Shown here piece by piece: positions 7,721 to 14,034 of a DNA stretch of 15,478 nt; within the stretch, counting starts at the first letter, position 1, and the number at the start of each line of letters is the position of its first letter. This stretch comes from JABDPF01 sp036351575 (GTDB taxonomy: Bacteria > Pseudomonadota > Gammaproteobacteria > Xanthomonadales > SZUA-36). Under the pieces are notes generated by a model that was not told the origin of the DNA, did not search any database, and saw nothing but the letters and a program-made list of their open reading frames with translations. The position numbers and the translations under genes are program-made. The stretch lies in assembly GCA_036351575.1 (NCBI GenBank), contig JAZBPJ010000089.1:1-15478 (forward strand). The letters run 5' to 3'.

Positions 7721-7827
7721 AAGCCGGTCACCCGGCCTGGCCAAAGCAGGGATTCCGGCGTGCCGCCCGAAAGCAAGAAAATAAACCCTATCCCACTGTT
7801 TTTAATGAATATAAAGTGTTTTCTGCC

Positions 7828-7863
7828 GCATGCGGAAGCATTACTGGCATGCTTAATGCATTA
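7828..7863. repeat. Tandem pair of GCATGC...GCATTA direct repeats before the 66-residue gene
   Basis: GCATGC-N4-GCATTA (7828-7843) is followed by GCATGC-N5-GCATTA (7847-7863), so the units repeat about 19-20 bases apart, close to two helical turns. GCATGC and the AATGCATT overlapping the second unit (7855-7862) are themselves palindromic. The patch is AT-rich relative to the window and ends in a TATAGA-like box (7862-7867) 35 bases before the small gene, so tandem operator sites over a promoter are plausible. Confidence 0.4.
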
Positions 7864-7901
7864 TAGATACTGCAAGGAAGAGAAATTTAGCGAGGGACAG
7901 C

Positions 7902-8102
7902 ATGGGTCAGAACAGCAAAACCAGCAAACGGGAACATCTCCATCGAGCCATCTTTGAAGCCATTCCCCTGCGCAACGTCGTCGGCATCGGCAACATGCGC
8001 GCCTGGCAGATCCATCTTACCCGCGGTCCGGTACTCGCTACCCTCGGACCGGTAGAGCAGGCCGTCGACGAGCAGGCAGCCAACGCGCCGCGCTACGAAT
8101 AA
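7902..8102 (+). CDS. Small protein of unknown function, 66 residues
   Basis: I do not recognise this protein. ATG 7902 follows a good ribosome site (GAGGG, 7892-7896, 5 bases upstream) and the frame ends at TAA 8100-8102. The product is hydrophilic with no signal peptide, membrane segment or Cys: a basic N terminus (MGQNSKTSKREHLHRA), a central LRNVVGIGNMRAWQIHL stretch, then LGPVEQAVDEQAANAPRYE, predicted helical and acidic. Codon use resembles the neighbouring genes. Support is the ribosome site, the apparent promoter and repeat patch upstream, and the 285-base gap it would otherwise leave extended. It could still be a chance frame. The zinc-ribbon gene starts 141 bases later behind its own promoter, so the two are not an obligate operon. 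Confidence 0.55.
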   Translation: MGQNSKTSKREHLHRAIFEAIPLRNVVGIGNMRAWQIHLTRGPVLATLGPVEQAVDEQAANAPRYE

Positions 8103-8169
8103 GCCCCCTGTTCTTCTCTTCACAAATTGTCTTTTGCCGGGCGATGTTCCGGCCACATGAACTCACCGC

Positions 8170-8198
8170 TTCACAAACCGGCCGTAAATGCCTATGCT
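8170..8198 (+). promoter_or_regulatory. Sigma-70-type promoter for the zinc-ribbon small protein
   Basis: TTCACA (8170-8175, 5 of 6 to TTGACA), an exact 17-base spacer, and TATGCT (8193-8198, 4 of 6). The implied transcript begins near 8205, leaving a leader of about 40 bases before the ATG at 8244. Confidence 0.5.
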
Positions 8199-8243
8199 TT
8201 GATCGACTGTTCTTTTGACTGACCCGACCGGAGGAATCGATCC

Positions 8244-8435
8244 ATGGCGACCTATGAATGCAAGAAATGCGGAATGAGTGTCAACGCGACCTGCGGCCAC
8301 TGCGACGCCCCCCTCGTCGACGCGATGCTGGAACTCCCCGACGGCACCGAAGTCGAGATTTCGGAGTGCCCCAACGGCCACGGCAAGATCAAGTCGCCGA
8401 TGTGCTGTGGCGAGGACATGTCCTGCTCCATCTAG
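8244..8435 (+). CDS. Cys-rich zinc-ribbon-like small protein
   Basis: A 63-residue protein behind a strong ribosome site (GGAGG, 8230-8234, 9 bases before ATG). It contains eight cysteines: two CxxC knuckles at 6/9 and 17/20, then Cys42, a Cys54-Cys55 pair and Cys61, plus His19 and His46. YECKKCG at the start and CCGEDM near the end resemble rubredoxin-like or desulfoferrodoxin-like metal-binding ends. Two CxxC knuckles would make one zinc or iron site; the C-terminal cluster may make a second. No signal peptide is seen, so it is presumably cytoplasmic. Function is unknown; redox, metal-binding or nucleic-acid-binding roles are all possible. It is followed by a terminator and is convergent with the flavoprotein gene. 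Confidence 0.8.
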   Translation: MATYECKKCGMSVNATCGHCDAPLVDAMLELPDGTEVEISECPNGHGKIKSPMCCGEDMSCSI

Positions 8436-8437
8436 AA

Positions 8438-8456
8438 TTCAAAAACGGGTTTTGAA
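8438..8456. repeat. Small AT-rich inverted repeat after the zinc-ribbon gene
   Basis: TTCAAAA (8438-8444) and TTTTGAA (8450-8456) form a perfect 7-bp stem with a 5-base ACGGG loop, 3 bases after the stop codon. It could contribute to transcript-end structure next to the stronger hairpin downstream. Confidence 0.35.
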
Positions 8457-8461
8457 ATACG

Positions 8462-8487
8462 CCGCCGGTCATCGCGCCGGCGGTTTT
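8462..8487 (+). terminator. Rho-independent terminator after the zinc-ribbon gene
   Basis: CCGCCGG (8462-8468) pairs with CCGGCGG (8477-8483) around an 8-base loop and is followed directly by TTTT. It lies between convergent genes and best serves the plus-strand small gene. Confidence 0.6.
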
Positions 8488-8514
8488 CAAACGGCGCCGC
8501 GAAATACCCGGTGC

Positions 8515-9663
8515 TTACTTTCCTGTTATGCCCATGCTCCTGAGCCACTGCTTTTCGAACGAGCGCTTGGCCCAGTGCAGGGGGCGCATGCCGGGCAATG
8601 CCAGGCCGCGCTTCTCGCCGCGATAGACCAGTATTCCCTTGTCGAGGGAATCGATGATGCACAGCAGTTCCACCTTGAATTTTACGCTCGCCGGTTTGCA
8701 GTCGAGGTTCAGGGCGATGTTTTTCGCCGCCGCTTTCGCCTGCAGGTCGGCCATGTGCGCCTGCTTCGGCATCCAGTCCGGACCGGGATAACTGCCGGCG
8801 TCACCCGCCACGTAAACGCGCTCCATCCCCTGTACCGCTGCCATCTCGTCTGCCTGGATCATGCCGCCGGGTGACAGCGGCAATGGACTGCCCTGAACCC
8901 AGGCCGGCCCCGTCATGCCGGGCATGAACAGGATCAGGTCCGCTTTGATTTCGCCGCCCTCGGTCCGAACCACGTTGTCCTCGAGCGATTTGATCCGGTG
9001 GCCGAGGTGGGTCTCGATGCCGCGCTTTTTCATCTCCTTGAGCAGCTTGTCGACGGCGCGTTCGCCCAGCCTTGCACCCGGCCGCGGGGCAGGCGTGAAA
9101 AAGACCAGGCGAAAGCGGTCTCTTCTGCCGGTCTTCTTCAGCCAGGTATCCAGGCCGAACAACAATTCGAACATCGGGCCGCCGCGCATCGCCGCCGGTT
9201 CCTTTGGATTGCTGCTGAAACCGAGTGCGACGGTGCCGCCTGCGAGCGAATGCACCGCGGTTTTCATGCGTTCGGCCGCCCCGATGCCTTCGCACAGCGT
9301 GATCGCGTTCTCGATGCCGGGCAGTTTCTTGATGTAACGCCCGCCGGTCGCGATCAGCAAAGCGTCGTTTTCGACCACCCCCCGGTCGGTATCGAGCCTG
9401 CGGCCGTCCTGCGAGACCCCGGTGACGGCGGCCTGGATGTACTCGACGTCCAGGCGTTTCAGCAGCGGCCCGAGGTCGTGCCTCAGGTCTTCACCGCTGC
9501 GAATGCCGTAGGGCACCCAGATCAGGCTGGGCAGGTAAATCAGCTCAGGCTTCGGCGCAACCAGCGTAATGGCGGCTTTCGGCAGCAACTTGCGCAGTTC
9601 GCTGATTCCGGCGACGGCCGCAAAACCCGAGCCCGCGACGGTGATTCTTTGCTGCTTGTCCAT
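8515..9663 (-). CDS. Sulfide:quinone-oxidoreductase-like FAD flavoprotein
   Basis: A 382-residue two-dinucleotide-fold flavoprotein of the SQR/FCSD/NDH-2 superfamily. VAGSGFAA (9-16) is the FAD-binding loop, LLIATGG (102-108) the second FAD contact and YVAGDAGS (284-291) the third. PSLIWV and the C-terminal VKFKVELLCIIDSLDKGILVYRG block match SQR-type proteins. Cys124 (ITLCEG) and Cys335 (ELLCIID) align by context with the first and last redox Cys of SQRs, but the middle Cys position, normally in a SCxGPxxE-like segment, reads FSSNPKEPAAMRGGPMFEL (149-167) with none. It may therefore not be a classical sulfide oxidiser; other quinone-reducing substrates are possible. There is no signal peptide, so it would bind the cytoplasmic membrane face peripherally. 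It is divergent from the cytochrome b operon and has a good promoter. Confidence 0.82.
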   Translation of the reverse strand: MDKQQRITVAGSGFAAVAGISELRKLLPKAAITLVAPKPELIYLPSLIWVPYGIRSGEDLRHDLGPLLKRLDVEYIQAAVTGVSQDGRRLDTDRGVVENDALLIATGGRYIKKLPGIENAITLCEGIGAAERMKTAVHSLAGGTVALGFSSNPKEPAAMRGGPMFELLFGLDTWLKKTGRRDRFRLVFFTPAPRPGARLGERAVDKLLKEMKKRGIETHLGHRIKSLEDNVVRTEGGEIKADLILFMPGMTGPAWVQGSPLPLSPGGMIQADEMAAVQGMERVYVAGDAGSYPGPDWMPKQAHMADLQAKAAAKNIALNLDCKPASVKFKVELLCIIDSLDKGILVYRGEKRGLALPGMRPLHWAKRSFEKQWLRSMGITGK

Positions 9664-9724
9664 GGTGATTCAGCCTGCTTTTTGTCTTTCACTCGCGATG
9701 GAGTGGTAATGGAGCCCGCGAGAA

Positions 9725-9752
9725 AGTCTAACAAGGAAAGATGCGGCGTCAA
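9725..9752 (-). promoter_or_regulatory. Extended -10 promoter for the SQR-like flavoprotein
   Basis: On the minus strand: TTGACG (9747-9752, 5 of 6), a 16-base spacer ending in TGT, and TAGACT (9725-9730, 4 of 6). The TGn before the -10 compensates for it. The leader would be about 55 bases. Confidence 0.5.
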
Positions 9753-9804
9753 AACAGCCGTCGATTGCCCGGCCATGGTTCTCGTACTGCGCCGCGCAAG
9801 GCTT

Positions 9805-9810
9805 TAGAAT
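9805..9810 (+). promoter_or_regulatory. Candidate -10 box for the cytochrome b operon
   Basis: TAGAAT (5 of 6 to TATAAT) lies 28 bases before the chosen ATG. No good -35 is seen, which would fit activator dependence. It overlaps an alternative ATG at 9809, making that start unlikely if this box is used. Confidence 0.3.
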
Positions 9811-9838
9811 GAGCCTGAACCGGCTCAAGGGAGGGCAG

Positions 9839-11179
9839 ATGAACGCTTCGGAACGGGCGCCGGCCTCGAACAGGACGCGGGCCATGAACGGCAGTGCCGA
9901 CTCCCGAAAGTACCTGCGGAATTTCCTGCTGCACTTTCGACCCGCGGCCGTGCCGGAACGCGTTCTGCACATTTCCGCCACCTGGGCGCTCGGCGTCGCA
10001 TCGACGACCCTGCTGGCCGTTCTCGTTCTGACCGGCTTTTTGCTGAAGTTCGTGTACGAACCGAATCCAACGCATGCCTACGATTCCATCGTCTATCTCG
10101 TCGGCGACGTTCCTTACGGTCAACTGCTGCGCAACATGCACCGCTGGAGCGGCTATGCGATTCTTCTGACTGCTTTCCTTCACCTGCTGCGCGTCTTCTA
10201 CACCAGTGCTTTCCACGCGCCGCGTCAGCTCAACTGGATCGTCGGGCTGGGCCTGTTCGCCGCCATCGTGCTCTCGAACTTCACCGGTTACCTGCTGCCC
10301 TGGGACCAGATTTCCTACTGGGCGATCACCATCAGCACATCCATGCTCGACTACCTGCCCTGGCTCGGGCCGCCGCTGAAGCAGTTCATCCTGGGCGGGA
10401 CGGAACCGGGACCCGCCACGCTGATGAATTTCTACGCGATTCACACCGCGATCGTGCCGGTCGCGTTGCTGTTCCTGCTGCCTTTTCATTTCTGGCGCAT
10501 TCGCAAGGCGGGCGGTATCGTCATTCCACGAGGTGTCGACGAGCAGTTGCCGGACCCGCTGCCGATGGCCAGAACGGTCCCGCACCTGGTCACGCGGGAA
10601 ATCGCCATGGTGCTGGTGGTGCTGGCCGCGCTGGTTTCGGCATCCATGGTCTTCAACGCTCCCCTCGCGGAACAGGCGAACCCGGGCATGTCCCCCAACC
10701 CGACCAAGGCGCCCTGGTATTTCATGGGTATCCAGGAAATACTGATGCACTTTCACCCGCTGTTCGCGGCCGTGGTCATACCCCTGGCGCTGACTGCAGC
10801 ACTGCTGTGCATTCCCTGGTATCGATTCGACTCCAGACCGGCGGGCACCTGGTTCGTGTCCCGAAAGGGACGCGCCACAGCGCTGGCGGCGGCGGTGACC
10901 GGCTTCATCGTCACCGTGGCGGCGGTGCTGGTCGACGACCTGCTGCTGTCGGCGAACGGCCAGGCTTCGCCCGGGATGATTCAGAACGGCCTGCTGCCCT
11001 TTGCCGGGGTCATTGCCTTCTGTATCGCTTTTCACTTCCTGCTGAGAAAGCGCTTCGACTGCAACCGCAACGAGGCCGTGCAGGCCCTGTTCACGCTGCT
11101 GATGGTTTCTTTCGTAACGCTGACACTGATCGGCACCTGGTTCCGGGGGCCGGGCATGCAATTGACCTGGGGCGGATGA
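9839..11179 (+). CDS. Cytochrome b of a non-canonical bc/b6f-type complex
   Basis: A 446-residue integral membrane protein with about eight to ten hydrophobic segments, joining a cytochrome b6-like N-terminal part and a subunit IV-like C-terminal part in one chain. Diheme ligands are clear: His101 and His115 (H-X13-H) and His202 and His217 (H-X14-H, the b6f-style spacing). PWDQ (154-157) matches the conserved loop after helix C. The Qo-site motif that is PEWY in classical complexes reads APWYFMGIQE (291-300), the form I recall from diverse bacterial cytochrome b proteins outside the classical bc1 group. An extra C-terminal helix pair follows. I chose ATG 9839 for its AAGGGAGGG ribosome site (9827-9835); 9809 is an alternative. 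It oxidises quinol and splits electrons between the b hemes and the Rieske centre. Its stop abuts the Rieske ATG with no gap. Confidence 0.93.
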   Translation: MNASERAPASNRTRAMNGSADSRKYLRNFLLHFRPAAVPERVLHISATWALGVASTTLLAVLVLTGFLLKFVYEPNPTHAYDSIVYLVGDVPYGQLLRNMHRWSGYAILLTAFLHLLRVFYTSAFHAPRQLNWIVGLGLFAAIVLSNFTGYLLPWDQISYWAITISTSMLDYLPWLGPPLKQFILGGTEPGPATLMNFYAIHTAIVPVALLFLLPFHFWRIRKAGGIVIPRGVDEQLPDPLPMARTVPHLVTREIAMVLVVLAALVSASMVFNAPLAEQANPGMSPNPTKAPWYFMGIQEILMHFHPLFAAVVIPLALTAALLCIPWYRFDSRPAGTWFVSRKGRATALAAAVTGFIVTVAAVLVDDLLLSANGQASPGMIQNGLLPFAGVIAFCIAFHFLLRKRFDCNRNEAVQALFTLLMVSFVTLTLIGTWFRGPGMQLTWGG

Positions 11180-11677
11180 ATGACAGCCGATAAACTGAAC
11201 CGACGCAAATTCCTTAACCGGGTCTGGGCCGGGCTCGGCATCGTCGCGGCAGCCGAGGCGGTCGCCTTTCTCAGCGGCTACTTCTCTCCGCGCAAGCCGC
11301 GCTACTCACCCACCGACCCGGGCGAGGTATTCACCGTGGGCGCGGTCGACGATTTTGAGCCCGGAACCGTGACGGCTTTCGTGCGCGGAAAGTTCTACCT
11401 GGCGCGCATCGGGAACGGCGGTTTCCTGGCGCTTTCCCGGACCTGCACGCACCTGGGCTGCACGGTACCCTGGGTCGCGGACGAACAGCGATTTGTCTGC
11501 CCCTGTCATGCCTCGGCCTTCGATATCAACGGCGACGTCATCGAACCGCCGGCGCCGCGCGCGATGGATCTTTTCGAGGTGAGCATTGAAAACGACATGG
11601 TGCGGGTCGATACCGGCCGCCGCCTGAAACGCACGGCCTTCGAAGCAAGCCAGGCCGTTTACCCGGAAGCGACATGA
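11180..11677 (+). CDS. Rieske [2Fe-2S] protein of the cytochrome b complex
   Basis: A 165-residue Rieske protein. The N terminus NRRKFLNRVW (7-16), followed by a hydrophobic stretch (about 17-34), looks like a twin-arginine signal kept as a membrane anchor. Cluster motifs are CTHLGC (89-94) and CPCHASAF (107-114): Cys89, His91, Cys107 and His110 would ligate the cluster, and Cys94-Cys109 would make the stabilising disulfide of high-potential Rieske proteins. Length and order resemble b6f-type and bacterial Rieske subunits. It would take electrons from quinol at the Qo site and pass them to a c-type heme protein on the periplasmic side. Its ATG begins directly after the cytochrome b stop, and its stop overlaps the next start by 4 bases (ATGA). 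Confidence 0.95.
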   Translation: MTADKLNRRKFLNRVWAGLGIVAAAEAVAFLSGYFSPRKPRYSPTDPGEVFTVGAVDDFEPGTVTAFVRGKFYLARIGNGGFLALSRTCTHLGCTVPWVADEQRFVCPCHASAFDINGDVIEPPAPRAMDLFEVSIENDMVRVDTGRRLKRTAFEASQAVYPEAT

Positions 11678-14034
11678 CGACAGCGACATCCCGCACAGCG
11701 GCATGGGAGCGGCTGGCATTGGCCGCGGCAGCCTTCATCCTCGTCATTTTCGCGGTTTACCACTACCGGGGCGCGAGCCAGCCCGAAAGCAGCGCCACCG
11801 CGGCGCCGATTCCGCAATTCGTGGGCAGCACCGAGTGCAAGGACTGCCACCAGCCGGAATGGGACGCCTGGCTGGGCTCACACCACGACCTGGCCATGGA
11901 TGTCGCAACGGAGGCGTCGGTCCGCGGCGACTTCGACAACGCCGCGTTTACGCGGCATGGCGTCACGTCCAGGTTTTACCGCCGGAACGGACGCTACTTC
12001 GTGGAAACGGCCGGCCCCGGCGGAGAGATGGGCGAGTTCGAGATCACGCACACCTTTGGCTGGGAGCCCCTGCAGCAGTACCTGGTGCCGTTCCCCGGGG
12101 GGCGCCTGCAAACCCTGCCCATCGCCTGGGACACGGAGAAAAACGAGTGGTTTCGCGTTCCGCCGGACGAGGATATCGACCCGGACGACTGGCTGTACTG
12201 GACCAATGCCGCCCAGAACTGGAACGGCATGTGCGCCCAGTGCCACTCGACCGACCTGCAGAAAAACTACGACCCCGAGACCGACACGTACGCGACGACC
12301 TGGTCGGACATCGACGTAGGCTGCGAAGCCTGCCACGGGCCGGGTTCCGAACACGTCAGCTGGGCGAGCATGCCGGACATGGCCCGCCCGCCAGTCGAGA
12401 ATTTCGCCCTCGCGCGCAGAACCTCCGGGCTGAGCAGCGTGGAACTGGTCGAGCAATGCGCCGTATGCCACTCGCGCCGGGCTGCCCTGGGCGACGTGAG
12501 ACATACCGAGACCGAACTGATGGATGACTTCCTTCCCAGCGCGCTCGAGGAAGGCCTTTATTTCCCCGACGGGCAGATCCTGGACGAAGTGTATGTCTAC
12601 GGTTCTTTCATCCAGAGCAAGATGTTTCAGCGCGACGTGAAGTGCAGCGACTGCCACGACGTGCACACGGCCCGCCGGATACTCGAAGGAAACGCGCTGT
12701 GCCTGCAGTGTCACCGGGAAGCGCAATACGACAATTACGAGCACCACTTCCACAAGAAAGAAGGTGAAGACGGTGAACCCATTCGTTCCGCGGACGGAGA
12801 AGTGTTGTGGGCCGTCGGAACCGGAGCGCAGTGTGAGCAATGCCACATGCCGGGACGTTACTACATGGGCAACGACTACCGCCCGGACCACAGTTTCCGG
12901 GTGCCCGACCCGGCGCTGGCCGCGGCGACCGGTTCGCCCGATGCCTGCCTGCGCTGTCACCTGGATGAAGATGCCTCGTGGTCGGTCGAGAAAGTGGCCG
13001 AATGGTACGGACCGGGCAGGAAGTCCCACTACGGCTACACCCTGTACCGGGGCCGCCAGGGCGAAGCGGCGGCGGACGCCGACCTGGCCGCCCTGGCCGG
13101 AGACGCCCTGTACCCGGTAAATGCGCGAGCCGCGGCCATCGAATTGCTGGGCACCGTCTATTACTCGAGCCCTGCGGCGACCGCCGCAATCCAGGGCGCC
13201 CTGCTCGACGAGGAAGCGATGCTGCGCCGCACAGCAGTATCTGTCGTTCAGTTGCCGGACGCACGGGCCCTCGCCAGGGTGCTCGCGCGCAGTCTGCACG
13301 ACCCGGTGCAAACCGTGCGCATCGAGGCGGCAAGCCGTCTCGCGGGCCCGCTCAGCGGGCACCTCGACATTCCGCAGACCGAGCTGTTTGCAAAAGTCCT
13401 CGAGGAGTACAAGGCGGCCATGCTGTACGCGGCTGATTTCGCGTCCGGGCGTTACAACCTCGGCAACCTGTGGAACAGACTGGGGCAAACCGACCGGGCT
13501 ATCGAGGAATACGCGGAGGCGTTGCGGATCGATGATGAATTTTTCCCGGCCAAGTCAAACCTTGCCCTGCTGTACAACGCCCGGGGTGAGAATACGAGGG
13601 CGGCGGAACTGCTGACAGAAGTGGTGGAGTCGCAGCCCGGCATGTATGAAATGGCCTACTCGCTGGGCCTTTTGCTGGTCGAGATGAACCGGCCCGACGA
13701 AGCCCTGGAGTACCTCGCCCGGGCATCGGACGGCTTGCCGCAGCGGGCTCGTATCCATTACAACCTGGGGCTGCTCTACCAGCAGCAGGGCCAGCTGCCG
13801 GCCGCCGAGGCGAAACTGCTGCAGGCGCTGTCGGTCCAGCCCGAAAACCCGGATTTTCAGTTTGCCCTGGCCGACCATTACCTGCGGCGCAACCAGCCCG
13901 AAAAAGCATTGCCCGTCGTCCAGGCCCTGGCCAGGACGAATCCCCGCCATCCGGCGCTGCCGGGCATGCTGCGCGTAATCGAAGCGACCTCGGCGCGTCC
14001 TGGCCCGCGGGATGACACGAAAGAGAGCCAATAA
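11674..14034 (+). CDS. Membrane-anchored octaheme cytochrome c with HEAT-like and TPR C-terminal region
   Basis: A 786-residue protein. One N-terminal hydrophobic helix (about 11-29) acts as signal anchor, placing the rest in the periplasm. Eight CxxCH heme-attachment sites are at 55-59, 187-191, 217-221, 262-266, 324-328, 343-347, 387-391 and 425-429. Spacing and extra histidines (SHH at 69-71, EHH at 356-358, DVH at 329-331) recall the cytochrome c554-like multiheme family. Residues about 470-570 form helical HEAT-like repeats and about 590-760 at least four TPR units (for example YNLGNLWNRLGQTDRAIEEY, 594-613). The family is widespread but poorly characterised. Directly coupled to cytochrome b and Rieske genes, with no cytochrome c1, it probably accepts electrons from the Rieske centre; the TPR part may dock a partner. 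An enzymatic role (such as a reductase) cannot be excluded. Confidence 0.93.
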   Translation: MTTATSRTAAWERLALAAAAFILVIFAVYHYRGASQPESSATAAPIPQFVGSTECKDCHQPEWDAWLGSHHDLAMDVATEASVRGDFDNAAFTRHGVTSRFYRRNGRYFVETAGPGGEMGEFEITHTFGWEPLQQYLVPFPGGRLQTLPIAWDTEKNEWFRVPPDEDIDPDDWLYWTNAAQNWNGMCAQCHSTDLQKNYDPETDTYATTWSDIDVGCEACHGPGSEHVSWASMPDMARPPVENFALARRTSGLSSVELVEQCAVCHSRRAALGDVRHTETELMDDFLPSALEEGLYFPDGQILDEVYVYGSFIQSKMFQRDVKCSDCHDVHTARRILEGNALCLQCHREAQYDNYEHHFHKKEGEDGEPIRSADGEVLWAVGTGAQCEQCHMPGRYYMGNDYRPDHSFRVPDPALAAATGSPDACLRCHLDEDASWSVEKVAEWYGPGRKSHYGYTLYRGRQGEAAADADLAALAGDALYPVNARAAAIELLGTVYYSSPAATAAIQGALLDEEAMLRRTAVSVVQLPDARALARVLARSLHDPVQTVRIEAASRLAGPLSGHLDIPQTELFAKVLEEYKAAMLYAADFASGRYNLGNLWNRLGQTDRAIEEYAEALRIDDEFFPAKSNLALLYNARGENTRAAELLTEVVESQPGMYEMAYSLGLLLVEMNRPDEALEYLARASDGLPQRARIHYNLGLLYQQQGQLPAAEAKLLQALSVQPENPDFQFALADHYLRRNQPEKALPVVQALARTNPRHPALPGMLRVIEATSARPGPRDDTKESQ

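Noticed and set aside
7703..7957. 84-codon plus-strand frame crossing the AT-rich patch
   Set aside because: No ribosome site, low-quality composition, and it overlaps the better-supported 66-residue gene in another frame and the dyad and repeat region.
9749..11161. 470-codon minus-strand frame opposite cytochrome b
   Set aside because: Composition (runs of Gln, Arg, His, Gly) is typical of antisense to a membrane-protein gene, and cytochrome b is unambiguous.
11878..13488. 536-codon open frame on the minus strand opposite the octaheme cytochrome gene
   Set aside because: The plus strand encodes eight CxxCH motifs and repeat domains; the opposite frame is a high-GC shadow with no motif.
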